Below, one piece after another: positions 48,620-57,702 of a stretch of 64,000 nt of DNA. A model generated the notes under the pieces. That model saw only the letters and a list, made by a program, of their open reading frames with translations, was not told where the DNA came from and ran no database searches. The DNA comes from Clostridiales bacterium UBA7285 (GTDB taxonomy: Bacteria; Bacillota; Clostridia; Peptostreptococcales; Anaerovoracaceae): assembly GCA_002472145.1 (NCBI GenBank), contig DKRJ01000012.1, positions 62,001 to 126,000 of the forward strand. The letters run 5' to 3'. The first letter of the stretch is position 1; each line of letters begins with the position of its first letter. A program made the translations under genes and the position numbers.

Positions 48620-50104
48620 TTATCCGGTCTTATTCAGTCTGTCTCTGAGCGCTTCCCGGGCGATCGTGTCGTCGCCCTTATACGGAGCGCGTCCGTTCTC
48701 GCGATATATGTATTTTTCGTCGCCCTTTCCGAGCAGCAGGACCATGTCTCCCGTGCCCGCGAGTTCTATTGCGTATCTGATCGCCGTCTCGCGGTCGAGT
48801 ATGAACTTATACGGTACGTTCGCGATCCCGGAGATTATCTCTCTGCCGATCTCCTCTGCGTCTTCGTCTCGCGGGTCGTCCTCCGTTATGACGGCAAAGT
48901 CGCAGTATTTATCGGCGAGCTCGCCGAATACCCTGCGTTTGGCTTTGTCGCGCTTTCCAGCCGATCCCGTCAGAACGATCAGTTTGTGTCCCGCGCCGAT
49001 CATTTCGCGCCCGAACTGCATCATCTTTTCGATGCCGTCCGGAGTATGAGCAAAATCCGCTATCACGTGAAACCCCTGGCCTTCGTCGATCTGCTCGAGC
49101 CTTCCGCGCACCTGAGGGAGATCACCAGCGGAGCGTATGACTTCCCCGATATCGGCTCCCGATTCGCAGAGTGCCGCGATCGCCGCCAGCAGATTATATA
49201 CGTTGAACTTCGCGATCAGATTCGTCACGATCCTGTACGTCACACCGCCGCGGATGAGATCGAATTCCGTCCCGTCAGGCCGCAGAACGATGTTCGCCGC
49301 TCTGTAATCGCATTCGTTGTCTATTCCGTATGATACGGTCCTCGCCCTCGATATTTCCTTCAGCTGCGCGTATCTCGCGTCATCCGCGTTGAGGATCGAA
49401 ACGCCGTCCGGCTTCACGAATTCGCTGAAAAGCCTCGCCTTGCAGGCAAAGTATTCGTCCATCGTCTTATGATAGTCCAGATGGTCGTAAGTCAGATTCG
49501 TGAACACCGCGACGTCGAAGCGTATCGCGTCGACTCTGTGATTCGCTATCCCCTGACTCGAGACCTCGAGCGCACAGGCTTTCATGCCGGCCGAGACCAT
49601 GTCGTCCAGCGTCTTTTCAAGGAAAAGCGGATCCGGCGTAGTCAGATCCGGCGCCGTGTGGACGCAGCCGTAGTCGATCGATATCGTCCCTATGTATCCG
49701 CACGGCATCCTGTCGCCGCACATGTCGCGTATCAGGTTCGTTATCGTGCTCTTGCCGTTTGTTCCGGTGACGCCGAACATATAGAGTTTTTCGGCCGGAG
49801 CGCCAAAGAAAGTCCTCGCCGCCGAGTTGAGCGCGTCGAACGTATTCTCCACGCGGACGTACAAAACGTCTCCCGTGGCTGCCCCCGGCATCTCATCCGG
49901 CGAAAGCTCGAGCGAGAAGACGATGCATACGGCTCCGCGCGAAACGGAATCCCCGATGAACTCGTGGCCGTCGTGCGCGCTGCCTGGCAGACAGAAATAC
50001 GCGTCTCCCCGTTTCACCTTTCGCGAATCCGAGGCGAGGCCTGTTATCTCTTTGTCCGCGCCGCTCTTTGAAATGAAATTTTCAAACAGTTCGTCCGATC
50101 TCAT
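48620..50104 (-). CDS. murE: UDP-N-acetylmuramoyl-tripeptide synthetase MurE
   Basis: It adds the third amino acid of the peptidoglycan stem in the cytoplasm. 494 residues in the three Mur ligase domains: ATP loop GVTGTNGKST near 113-122, carbamoyl-Lys region ALEVSSQGIANHRVD near 180-195, and the C-terminal specificity motif. That motif reads DDPR at 409-412, where meso-diaminopimelate enzymes usually have DNPR; DDPR also occurs in lysine-adding enzymes. The third amino acid of this wall is therefore uncertain. It starts five bp after nadE. Confidence 0.94.
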   Translation of the reverse strand: MRSDELFENFISKSGADKEITGLASDSRKVKRGDAYFCLPGSAHDGHEFIGDSVSRGAVCIVFSLELSPDEMPGAATGDVLYVRVENTFDALNSAARTFFGAPAEKLYMFGVTGTNGKSTITNLIRDMCGDRMPCGYIGTISIDYGCVHTAPDLTTPDPLFLEKTLDDMVSAGMKACALEVSSQGIANHRVDAIRFDVAVFTNLTYDHLDYHKTMDEYFACKARLFSEFVKPDGVSILNADDARYAQLKEISRARTVSYGIDNECDYRAANIVLRPDGTEFDLIRGGVTYRIVTNLIAKFNVYNLLAAIAALCESGADIGEVIRSAGDLPQVRGRLEQIDEGQGFHVIADFAHTPDGIEKMMQFGREMIGAGHKLIVLTGSAGKRDKAKRRVFGELADKYCDFAVITEDDPRDEDAEEIGREIISGIANVPYKFILDRETAIRYAIELAGTGDMVLLLGKGDEKYIYRENGRAPYKGDDTIAREALRDRLNKTG

Positions 50105-50109
50105 ATGAT

Positions 50110-50877
50110 CTATTCACCGTCATACGCCAGAACAGGGGCGTCGAGGCGGTAGGAAGGCATGACCTGGAGTTTGAATTTGTTCCAGCGGCGCTTGCTGTCG
50201 ATGAGGCGCTTTACGTCCTGATCCTCGCAGACGCCCGTCCTGATGTATTTGTCGAGCGTGTCGTACGTGAAGCCGAGATTGTCCTCGTCGGTCAGGCCGG
50301 AAAGCCCGTCTAGCGGGATCTTGTCGACCAGTACGTCCGGAAGTCCGAGGAGTCTGCCGACGGCTTTGACCTCCTGAACGGTGAGAGTCGAAAGCGGGCT
50401 GAAGTCTCCGACGGAATCGCCGTAGCGCGTGGAATATCCGACCCAGTCCTCAGACAGATTGCAAGTGTTCGCGACCCGGCCGTTCACGGACTGAGAGACG
50501 GCGTAGGTCGCGGTCATCCTGATCCTGGCCGGCATGTTGGTGCGCGTCTGAAGACTTATCTCGCACGGCATGTTCTCCTCGAGTTCTTCTGTGAGAGCCT
50601 CGCACGTTTCGCCGATGTTTATCGTAGTATATTTGATCCCGAGCGTGTCGACCAGAAGGTGCGACATGTCGATGTCAGGCTGATCCCCCTGCGGGAGCAG
50701 CACGCCGAAGACCCTGTCTTTACCCAGCGCCTCGACACAGAGTGCCGCGGTCACCGAACTGTCCTTGCCGCCGCTTACGGCGACGACTGCGTTGCAGCCC
50801 TTGCCGTTTTTCTCAAAGAAATCCCTGATCCAGGCCACTATTTCGTTTTTTGTTTTTTCCGCGTCAAACTTATACAT
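50110..50877 (-). CDS. nadE: NAD+ synthase, ammonia-dependent type
   Basis: It amidates deamido-NAD+ to NAD+. 255 residues; the short length without a nitrilase domain marks the ammonia-dependent form. The PP-loop SGGKDSSVTAAL lies near 34-45, NTCNLSEDWVGYSTRYGDSVGDFSPLSTL-type segment near 137-165 and the SGLTDEDNLGFTYDTLDKYI segment near 193. NAD+ is the Rnf acceptor, though no regulatory link is visible. Confidence 0.95.
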   Translation of the reverse strand: MYKFDAEKTKNEIVAWIRDFFEKNGKGCNAVVAVSGGKDSSVTAALCVEALGKDRVFGVLLPQGDQPDIDMSHLLVDTLGIKYTTINIGETCEALTEELEENMPCEISLQTRTNMPARIRMTATYAVSQSVNGRVANTCNLSEDWVGYSTRYGDSVGDFSPLSTLTVQEVKAVGRLLGLPDVLVDKIPLDGLSGLTDEDNLGFTYDTLDKYIRTGVCEDQDVKRLIDSKRRWNKFKLQVMPSYRLDAPVLAYDGE

Positions 50878-50895
50878 CTCTTCCCATCCTTCCGA

Positions 50896-51465
50896 TTATC
50901 TCGGGATATCTCCGCCCGACAGGACCTTATCGTAGACGGCTCTCTCGCCTCCGATGAATTTCGGGCGCGTGCGCGCGCAGACGACGTGAGCGTGTCCGAT
51001 GGATTTCTGATCGATCCTGACCGGGACCGCCACAGGTCTAAGCTGCATGCCGATCAGCGCGTCGCCGATGTCGATGCCTCCGTCTGCTTTGATATTCTCG
51101 AGCGCGACGGGGTCCTTCGCCCTGTTGTAGACAGTCATGGCAAAAGCGCCGCCCGCGTGCATCTGAGGGACCACGTTCACGATCTCCGTCCCCGGCAGCA
51201 GAGCCTCTCTCTCCACGATGACGGCTCTGTTCAGGTGTTCGCAGCACTGTGCGGCCAGATAGATGCCTCTCTCGTCGAGCACCGGCTTGATGCCGTCGTA
51301 CACGGCCTCTGCCGCTTCGAGATTCGATCCGCGGCCGATGTTCGATCCCATGATCTCGCTCGTCGAGCAGCCGACGACCAGAATGTCGCCTTTCTTCATG
51401 TGCGATTTTTCGAGGAGTTCCGTTGCTACGCGGCGCGCTTCTTCTTTGATCTCGCTGTTATCCAT
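50896..51465 (-). CDS. TIGR01440 / DUF436 family protein
   Basis: 189 residues of a conserved Firmicutes family (YwlG-like) without known function. Characteristic segments are GCSTSEIMGSNIG near 32-44, CCEHLNRAVIVE near 73-84 and VPQMHAGGAFAM near 100-111. The conserved Cys and His residues could bind metal. It lies between glmS and nadE, 10 bp after glmS. Confidence 0.9.
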   Translation of the reverse strand: MDNSEIKEEARRVATELLEKSHMKKGDILVVGCSTSEIMGSNIGRGSNLEAAEAVYDGIKPVLDERGIYLAAQCCEHLNRAVIVEREALLPGTEIVNVVPQMHAGGAFAMTVYNRAKDPVALENIKADGGIDIGDALIGMQLRPVAVPVRIDQKSIGHAHVVCARTRPKFIGGERAVYDKVLSGGDIPR

Positions 51466-51475
51466 GTGAAACCTC

Positions 51476-53314
51476 CTATTCTACCGTGACGCTCTTCGCG
51501 AGGTTGCGCGGCTTGTCGATGTCCTCGCCCCGTTCGCGCGCTACGTAGTACGCGAAAAGCTGGAGCGGAACGACCGAAAGCAGCGGCGTCACCAGATCGT
51601 CGCACTGCGGGATGTAAATGACTTCCTTGCTTATCTCTTCCAGATTGTCGTGGCCCTCCTTGGTGATGGCAACGACGTGAGCGAATCTGGCGTTAACTTC
51701 CACTATGTTCGAGCGCATCTTTTCAAACAGCGCGTCCTGCGTCGCCAAAGCGATGACCACCGTCTCAGGCTCCATGAGCGCGATCGTGCCGTGCTTGAGT
51801 TCCCCCGCTCCTATCGCGAACGAGTTGATGTACGATATCTCCTTCAGTTTGAGCGAGCCCTCGTACGCGACCGCGCAGTCGAGCCCGCGGCCGATGTAGA
51901 ATACCTCGTCGCGGTTGTACAGGTGCTTGGAAAGATCCTCGATCTGATGCCTGCCGTCGAGGATGGTGTCGATCTTATCCGGGACCGCGCGCAGTTCTTC
52001 TATTACGCGCTTCCGCTCTTCAGGCGTTATGGTCCCCTTAAGATCGGCAAAATACAGCGCTATCAGATACATGCAGACGAGCTGCGTCGTGTATGCTTTG
52101 GTCGAGGCGACGGCGATCTCTGGGCCTGCCCACGTGTAGAACACGTCGTCAGACTCTCTTGCGACGGAACTTCCGACCACGTTCACGACGGACAATACCC
52201 TGGCGCCCTTTGATTTTGCCTCTCTCAGGGCTGCGAGCGTATCGAGCGTCTCGCCCGACTGGCTTATTGCGATGAACAGAGTGTGCTCATCGATGATCGG
52301 GTCGCGATAGCGGAATTCCGAAGCCACGTCGACCTCCACCGGGATGCGCGCCAGTTTCTCTATGACGTATTTGCCCACCAGCCCGGCGTGGTATGCCGTG
52401 CCGCACGCTACTATGCAGATGCGCGAGAATCCCTCGAGGTCTTCCTTTGTCAGGGAAATGCCGTCGAGCCTGACATTGTCGTTTTCGTCGATGCGGCGTT
52501 CGAGCGTCTCCTTTACGGCTCCCGGCTGTTCGTTTATCTCCTTCAGCATAAAGTGCTCGTATCCGCCTTTTTCGGCGTCCTCGATGCTCCAGTTGATCTT
52601 CATGCTCGCGCGCCGGACTATATCGCCGTTCTCGTCATATATCCTGATGTTTTCCGGCGTCAAAACGACCATCTCGTCGTTCTCGATGAGGTAGATGTCG
52701 TTAGTGTATTTCAGAAGAGCCGGGATATCGGAAGCAAGATAGTTGCATTCCCTGCCGATGCCGGCGATCATAGGGGCGTCCTTTCTGTACGCGACGATCT
52801 TATCCGGCGTGTCGGCCGCGATCACGGCAAAGGCAAAAGTCCCGCGCATAGCCGCGACGGCGTCGAATACAGCGGCTTCCAGGTTTTCCCCGTTTTCGCG
52901 ATAGCGTATGGCTACGAGCTGCGCGATGACCTCGGTGTCCGTTTCGGTGAGGAAGCTGACGCCGTATTCGTCTACGATCTCCTGCTTCAACTCCATGTAG
53001 TTCTCGATTATTCCGTTGTGCACGACGGCTATCTTTCCGTCCTCGCTGAGGTGCGGATGCGCGTTCAGGTCGGAAGGCGCACCGTGCGTCGCCCAGCGCG
53101 TGTGGCCTATGCCGCACGTTCCCTCCGGCACATTGCCGTAGAGCATCTTCTCGAGATTGTCGAGCTTGCCCTTGCATTTGCGGACGTCGAGCCTGCCGTT
53201 AGACTGAACGGCGATCCCGGCTGAGTCGTAGCCCCGGTACTCTAATTTCCTGAGCCCTTCGATTATGAAATCGACGGCCTGCTTATGGCCGACGTATCCT
53301 ACTATTCCACACAT
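51476..53314 (-). CDS. glmS: Glutamine--fructose-6-phosphate aminotransferase (isomerising)
   Basis: It makes glucosamine 6-phosphate, the entry step to peptidoglycan amino sugars. 612 residues: Cys2 is the N-terminal nucleophile of the glutaminase domain (MCGIVGYVG), with GHTRWATHG near 73 and two SIS sugar-isomerase domains, ending in the conserved NLAKSVTVE. It follows glmM by 85 bp. No glmS ribozyme sequence is recognisable in that gap; it only has a short GC hairpin. Confidence 0.97.
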   Translation of the reverse strand: MCGIVGYVGHKQAVDFIIEGLRKLEYRGYDSAGIAVQSNGRLDVRKCKGKLDNLEKMLYGNVPEGTCGIGHTRWATHGAPSDLNAHPHLSEDGKIAVVHNGIIENYMELKQEIVDEYGVSFLTETDTEVIAQLVAIRYRENGENLEAAVFDAVAAMRGTFAFAVIAADTPDKIVAYRKDAPMIAGIGRECNYLASDIPALLKYTNDIYLIENDEMVVLTPENIRIYDENGDIVRRASMKINWSIEDAEKGGYEHFMLKEINEQPGAVKETLERRIDENDNVRLDGISLTKEDLEGFSRICIVACGTAYHAGLVGKYVIEKLARIPVEVDVASEFRYRDPIIDEHTLFIAISQSGETLDTLAALREAKSKGARVLSVVNVVGSSVARESDDVFYTWAGPEIAVASTKAYTTQLVCMYLIALYFADLKGTITPEERKRVIEELRAVPDKIDTILDGRHQIEDLSKHLYNRDEVFYIGRGLDCAVAYEGSLKLKEISYINSFAIGAGELKHGTIALMEPETVVIALATQDALFEKMRSNIVEVNARFAHVVAITKEGHDNLEEISKEVIYIPQCDDLVTPLLSVVPLQLFAYYVARERGEDIDKPRNLAKSVTVE

Positions 53315-53354
53315 AGATGAAGTTTCCTTTCAAATCAAAACGTCAAAGCGTCAG

Positions 53355-53371
53355 CGCGGGCGTCTCCCGCG
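53355..53371. other. Short GC hairpin in the glmM-glmS gap
   Basis: CGCGGG (53355-53360) and CCCGCG (53366-53371) form a 6-bp stem with a 5-nt loop. No T tract follows on the minus strand, so it is more likely an attenuating or processing hairpin than a full terminator. Confidence 0.4.
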
Positions 53372-53399
53372 GTGTGCCATTAATCTATTGACTATCAGC

Positions 53400-54752
53400 C
53401 TATTCGTATTTCGAACTGATCAGATCTGCGATGTCCTCGGCGAGTTCGCGGATCTGTGCGGTGTCCTTTCCCTCTATCATCACTCTCGCGAGCGGTTCCG
53501 TCCCTGACGGGCGGATCAGCACGCGGCCGTCCGAGCCTATGACATTCTCTGCGTCGCCGATGGCCCTGCGGACGTCGGGGTCATCCATGAAAATCTTTTT
53601 GTTGTCATTGCTCACGTGAGCGTTGACGAGCACCTGCGGATACATAGTTATCTCGTCCGCAAGTTCGGAGACTTTCCTTCCGGACGCGTCGAGTGCTTTC
53701 ATGAACTGAAGCGAAGAGAGCGTCCCGTCTCCCGTGGTCGTGTATTCCTTGAAAATGATATGTCCGGACTGTTCTCCGCCCAGGACGCTGCCTGTCTTCC
53801 GCATCGACTCTATCACATACCTGTCGCCGACTCCGGTCACCTCGACGCTCCCGCCGATGACGTTTTCCACGTATTTATGGAGGCCCAGGTTGCTCATGAC
53901 AGTCGCGGTGACTTTGTTCTTTGCGAGCCTGCCCTGATCGGCGAGGTATTTAGCCGCTATGCAGATCGTTTTGTCGCCGTCCAGCACCCTGCCTTTTTCG
54001 TCGACGATGATCAGCCTGTCCGCATCTCCGTCGAAGGCGAGGCCTATGTCAGCGCCCGTCCTGACGACCGTATCAGCCAGTTTCTCCGGGTGTGTCGAGC
54101 CGATGTGGTCGTTGATGTTGATGCCGTCAGGTGTGTTTCCGATGACGGTCGTATCTGCGTCGAGCGACTTATATACGCGCGGTGCCGTGAGATACGAAGC
54201 GCCGTTGGCGCAGTCGAGCACGACCTTGTATTTTTTCAGGCTGATGTCGATAGTCGAAAGCAGGAAATTGCAGTAGAGATCCGCGGCATTGTCGCCGGCC
54301 TCCAGGCATCTGCCTATCTGGTCTCCCGTGATATGCTCGTTAGCGTCTATCTCGCGGATTATGATGTCCTCGATCTTCTCCTCGAGCGCGTCGTCGAGCT
54401 TGTAGCCGTCGCCGTTGAAAAATTTGATGCCGTTGTACTCAAACGGATTGTGGGATGCGGATATGACTATCCCCGAATCTGCTCTGTAGTAGCGCGTGAG
54501 GTACGCTATAGCCGGAGTCGGAAGGACTCCCACCTTTATTACGTTGCCGCCGACCGCGAGGATGCCCGCCGTTATGGCGTTTTCGAGCATGTCCCCCGAA
54601 AGCCTCGTGTCCTTGCCTATGATGATCACCGGTCTGCGATTCTCCCGGCTGAGGACGGACGCCCCCGCTTTGCCGAGATTGAACGCAAGTTCGGGCGTGA
54701 GCTCGGAATTAGCCACGCCGCGCACTCCATCTGTACCGAATAATCTGCCCAT
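53400..54752 (-). CDS. glmM: Phosphoglucosamine mutase
   Basis: It converts glucosamine 6-phosphate to glucosamine 1-phosphate. 450 residues: RLFGTDGVRGVAN at the N-terminus, catalytic phosphoserine in the ISASHNPFEYNGIK loop near residue 100, metal loop FDGDADRL near 240, and the sugar-binding GGEQSGHI segment near 325. It is the third gene of the conserved cdaA-cdaR-glmM cluster. In other Firmicutes GlmM binds and inhibits CdaA. Confidence 0.97.
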   Translation of the reverse strand: MGRLFGTDGVRGVANSELTPELAFNLGKAGASVLSRENRRPVIIIGKDTRLSGDMLENAITAGILAVGGNVIKVGVLPTPAIAYLTRYYRADSGIVISASHNPFEYNGIKFFNGDGYKLDDALEEKIEDIIIREIDANEHITGDQIGRCLEAGDNAADLYCNFLLSTIDISLKKYKVVLDCANGASYLTAPRVYKSLDADTTVIGNTPDGININDHIGSTHPEKLADTVVRTGADIGLAFDGDADRLIIVDEKGRVLDGDKTICIAAKYLADQGRLAKNKVTATVMSNLGLHKYVENVIGGSVEVTGVGDRYVIESMRKTGSVLGGEQSGHIIFKEYTTTGDGTLSSLQFMKALDASGRKVSELADEITMYPQVLVNAHVSNDNKKIFMDDPDVRRAIGDAENVIGSDGRVLIRPSGTEPLARVMIEGKDTAQIRELAEDIADLISSKYE

Positions 54753-54800
54753 GATTTTCTCTCCTGAATTGATCTATTTGTTTTTTGCGCCGCCGCTGAA

Positions 54801-56006
54801 CTACTGTTCCGCTACGGTGACCGTTATCGACGAAGGAGACACGCTTATGTCCGAGACCTCCAGACTGCACTTCGCTGTAAGCGGAGCGGTCATCGATCCA
54901 GCACCCGTCGTATATCCCGAAACGTCGGCCGTGACGGTGACGTTCTCTTTTTTCAGGTCTCCGATAACGGAATCAAGGCCTCTTACCGTGACGGTGACCT
55001 GCGTGTCGCCTACGGTATACTCCAGATTGTCCGCTTTGCCGCTGAGCTGGATCTCCGACGCGGAGAACGTATATGTCTTCTCGGATACGGCGTCGACCGT
55101 CAACTTGAGGACGAGGTCGGAGTTCGCCTGCGCTATCTCTATCCCGTCAGGGAGATTTGAGAATTTTAGCGCGATCTCAGTATCCTTCGTGATATCCGTT
55201 ATGTCTACCGTGTCCGCAGTTACGACGGTGACGGACGCCAGATCGTCCGCGCGGCCCTTGATCGTAACCGTTTCCGGGACCTCCGTCTTGCGGGAGGCGC
55301 CGTCGTTCGAGTCGTCCTTGATCGGGACAGTCAGTTTGACCTGTTTCGTCTTAGACAGGATGGACCTTACGGTCACCTGTTTCTGGGAAAGGCTGACGCC
55401 GGAGACTGCCACTCCGTCGCTCGTGAGAGGCTGCAGTTCCGCCGTGGCTGTCGACTCATTCTCGCTGACCATTGAAGCGTCGATGTTCCCGCGCGCCACG
55501 TCAACGAGATTTACGAGTGATTCCGCTCCGCTGACAGTTACGGTATCGGCGCTCAAGTCTATAAGCTCAGGCTCGCTGCCCTCGGCGAATGTTCCCGTAT
55601 ATACTATGTCGACGTCGACTGATTTGCTTATCAGCTTTTCGACTGTCACGATCAACTTGTTCGTGCTTCTCTTCGTGACAGTGATGCCGCTCGGGACGCG
55701 CAGTACTATGTTGATCTCGTTCTCGCCGACACCCGCACTGCTGACGTCCGCGGTCGCCCCGATGTCTCCCGCGCCGAGGCTGCTGACGACGCTTCTGTTC
55801 CCGGATACTTCTATGTCGATGGTCGAAACGTTGACGCTGCCCACGGCCAGACCTCTCTCGGCGAGAAGGTCGGAGTGAACGATGTTCACCGTGATATCCC
55901 TGACGGTGCGCGTATCGGTAGGCTTTACGTAGCCGACGACGTACGCCCAGAGGAAGACCGCTATGACAAAAGAGAGGATGACCTTGAACTTCTTGTTGTT
56001 AAGCAC
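54801..56006 (-). CDS. cdaR: YbbR-domain protein CdaR, regulator of CdaA
   Basis: 401 residues: an N-terminal transmembrane helix (about 8-28, VILSFVIAVFLWAYVVGYV) and an extracytoplasmic part made of about four YbbR repeats of 80-90 residues. Each is beta-rich with Val-Thr-Val strands such as TVTVSGAESLV and TVTVRGLDSVI. CdaR contacts CdaA and modulates c-di-AMP synthesis. Its start overlaps the cdaA stop by 8 bp. Confidence 0.93.
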   Translation of the reverse strand: MLNNKKFKVILSFVIAVFLWAYVVGYVKPTDTRTVRDITVNIVHSDLLAERGLAVGSVNVSTIDIEVSGNRSVVSSLGAGDIGATADVSSAGVGENEINIVLRVPSGITVTKRSTNKLIVTVEKLISKSVDVDIVYTGTFAEGSEPELIDLSADTVTVSGAESLVNLVDVARGNIDASMVSENESTATAELQPLTSDGVAVSGVSLSQKQVTVRSILSKTKQVKLTVPIKDDSNDGASRKTEVPETVTIKGRADDLASVTVVTADTVDITDITKDTEIALKFSNLPDGIEIAQANSDLVLKLTVDAVSEKTYTFSASEIQLSGKADNLEYTVGDTQVTVTVRGLDSVIGDLKKENVTVTADVSGYTTGAGSMTAPLTAKCSLEVSDISVSPSSITVTVAEQ

Positions 56007-56838
56007 TCTTCCCGCCCCCTCTCTTCTTTTTCAGGAAGCGGATAATCGGATTCTTCTCCTCTTCCTCAGGTTTGAGGTATATGTTGAGAAGGTATTTTTC
56101 AATTCCCTTGCTGTCTAGGAACCGCGTCAGCCTGCCTTCGCGTGCGACGGAAATGACGCCGCTCTCCTCGCTCACGATTATCGACACGGCGTCTGTGTGT
56201 TCCGTGATCCCTATGCCCGCGCGGTGGCGGGTGCCCAGTTCTTTGCTGAGCGAGAGATCGGATGTCAGCGGCAGTACGCATCCCGCGGCATAGACTTTGT
56301 TATCGCGCAGGATCGCCGCTCCGTCGTGGAGAGGAGCGCCCTTGTAAAAAATATTGCCGAGCATTTCCGAAGAAATATCGGCGTCGATCACCGTACCGGA
56401 TTCGATCACGTCGCCGAGGGAATCGAGCTGCTCCACGACCATCAGAGCGCCCGTCCTCGACTCGGAAAACGCGTCAACCGCTTTTACGATCTCGTCGACT
56501 ACGTATTTAGCCGACGTCTTATCGATGCGGCCGTTCCTTCTGATCGCGCCGCGGCCCATATATTCGAGGCCTCTGCGGAGTTCCGGCTGAAAAAGTATGA
56601 TGAGCGCGACGAGACCGATCGTCAGCGTGTTCCTGAGGATCCAGTTGAGTGTATAAAGATTCAGAAGATTCGAAAGGAGATAGACGCCGAAGAGGAGAAG
56701 TATCCCGCGGACGAGCTGCTGAGCCCTGTTTTTTGCGATGAAGGTGATCACTTCGTACGCTATGAACGCGACTATCAGGATATCGATCACGTCCGAGATC
56801 CCAAAGCCGGTCATCAGATTTGCGATGAATTGTCTCAT
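55999..56838 (-). CDS. cdaA: Diadenylate cyclase CdaA
   Basis: It makes c-di-AMP from two ATP and controls potassium and osmolyte balance and wall homeostasis. The ATG at 56838 has AAGGGG just upstream and gives 279 residues. Three N-terminal transmembrane helices (about 10-80) precede the DAC domain, with the DGA motif in LHDGAAIL and the RHR motif in GTRHRAGIGITE. It is the first gene of the operon and has a close promoter. Confidence 0.96.
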   Translation of the reverse strand: MRQFIANLMTGFGISDVIDILIVAFIAYEVITFIAKNRAQQLVRGILLLFGVYLLSNLLNLYTLNWILRNTLTIGLVALIILFQPELRRGLEYMGRGAIRRNGRIDKTSAKYVVDEIVKAVDAFSESRTGALMVVEQLDSLGDVIESGTVIDADISSEMLGNIFYKGAPLHDGAAILRDNKVYAAGCVLPLTSDLSLSKELGTRHRAGIGITEHTDAVSIIVSEESGVISVAREGRLTRFLDSKGIEKYLLNIYLKPEEEEKNPIIRFLKKKRGGGKSA

Positions 56839-56867
56839 GTTCTTCCCCTTCCGCACTTTATCGTTTC

Positions 56868-56896
56868 ATTTTATCAAAAAAAGCCATATATTTCAA
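56868..56896 (-). promoter_or_regulatory. Promoter of the cdaA operon
   Basis: TTGAAA (complement of 56891-56896) and TAAAAT (complement of 56868-56873) with a 17-bp spacer, 30 bases upstream of the cdaA start codon. The leader would be only about 23 nt. Confidence 0.75.
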
Positions 56897-57205
56897 TAGC
56901 GGTTTGGGATACGGACAAATCGCGGCCGGCAGCCGGAATGACTGAAATAAAAAAAAGCAGAACATCGACGGGGCTTTTTCTATAATGATAAGACCGATTA
57001 AATTCAGTATGTAATAGATAAGAATGCGTATCATTACAAAAAAGTACACTCTGAGTGAAATTTTTATTGGCATGCCTCCGCCATGGTCCTACCGTTTGAT
57101 TAGGGACAATTATTAACTTCATTACATTTCTTCAACTTACAACCATTCGATGTTTATTTATTAACCAAATCAAACCTGTTAAGGACATACCTATGGAGGT
57201 GCGTT
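56897..57205. other. AT-rich intergenic stretch, no gene supported
   Basis: Base composition is clearly more AT-rich than the surrounding genes. Short open frames on the minus strand (up to about 80 codons) show no recognisable family or coding character. A weak A/T-flanked inverted repeat lies near 56949-56980. The stretch leads into a truncated lipoprotein gene and looks like a remnant of acquired DNA. Confidence 0.4.
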
Positions 57206-57571
57206 ATGTTAAAAAAGGTTTGCGCTGTCATCCTCTATTTGATTATCTGCTTTTCTATAGCGGGATGCGGCTCATCAAATGAAAATTCCAACAACGAATC
57301 TGGTGGAGACCGCACCGTCAGGATCGGTTTCAATCTGGCGAATGCAAGCACGCTTGACGTCTGGGCTACTTCTTACAACTCGGTTTTCCAGGTATCTGAT
57401 GCAATTTTCGACCGCCTGCTCGATAAGGACCCGGAGACTCTCGAACTTAAATGCAATCTGATCGAAGATTTCCCGACTGTTTCAAGCGATGGTCTGACCT
57501 ACACTTTTAAATTGAAAGAGGGAGTGAAATTCCACGATGGAAGCGAACTGACTTCTGACGATGTGGAATAG
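57206..57571 (+). pseudogene. Truncated peptide/nickel ABC transporter substrate-binding lipoprotein
   Basis: 121 residues, the first quarter of a family 5 solute-binding protein (usual length about 500-550). A signal peptide with lipobox SIAGC (Cys near residue 22) is followed by family landmarks: TLDVWATSYNSVFQVSDAIFDRL, LECNLIEDFPTVSSDGLTYTF and LKEGVKFHDGSELTSDDVE, then a stop. It has a good ribosome-binding site (GGAGGTG) but no transporter genes nearby. The stop replaces a residue where relatives usually have an aromatic. Composition is AT-rich compared with neighbours. It might still yield a short lipoprotein, but transport function is not possible. Confidence 0.8.
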
Positions 57572-57643
57572 AGCCGCATAATGCACATCGTTTTATCAAC
57601 AATTCCGGCGAAAGCGTTGAAGTTATGATGGTCAGAGTATAGA
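57572..57643 (+). pseudogene. Possible C-terminal remnant of a cupin-like protein
   Basis: Directly after the truncated lipoprotein, another frame reads EPHNAHRFINNSGESVEVMM and ends at a stop near 57643. The PH-x2-HRF-x-N-x-SGE-x-VE pattern resembles the last strands of a cupin. This suggests a deletion that joined two unrelated genes. The stretch is short, so the call is weak. Confidence 0.35.
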
Positions 57644-57651
57644 AGGAATTA

Positions 57652-57679
57652 AAAAGCGGACCTTTACAGGTCCGCTTTT
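57652..57679. terminator. Bidirectional terminator between the lipoprotein remnant and hpf
   Basis: A perfect 11-bp stem (57652-57662 with 57669-57679, 6-nt loop) has A-rich and T-rich flanks in both directions. It can end hpf transcripts on the minus strand and the AT-rich unit on the plus strand. Confidence 0.88.
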
Positions 57680-57702
57680 AGATAAATAGGACTATCTGTC
57701 TT

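Noticed and set aside
53315..53399. glmS ribozyme upstream of glmS
   Set aside because: The gap is only 85 bp and lacks the conserved core; the only structure is a 6-bp GC hairpin.
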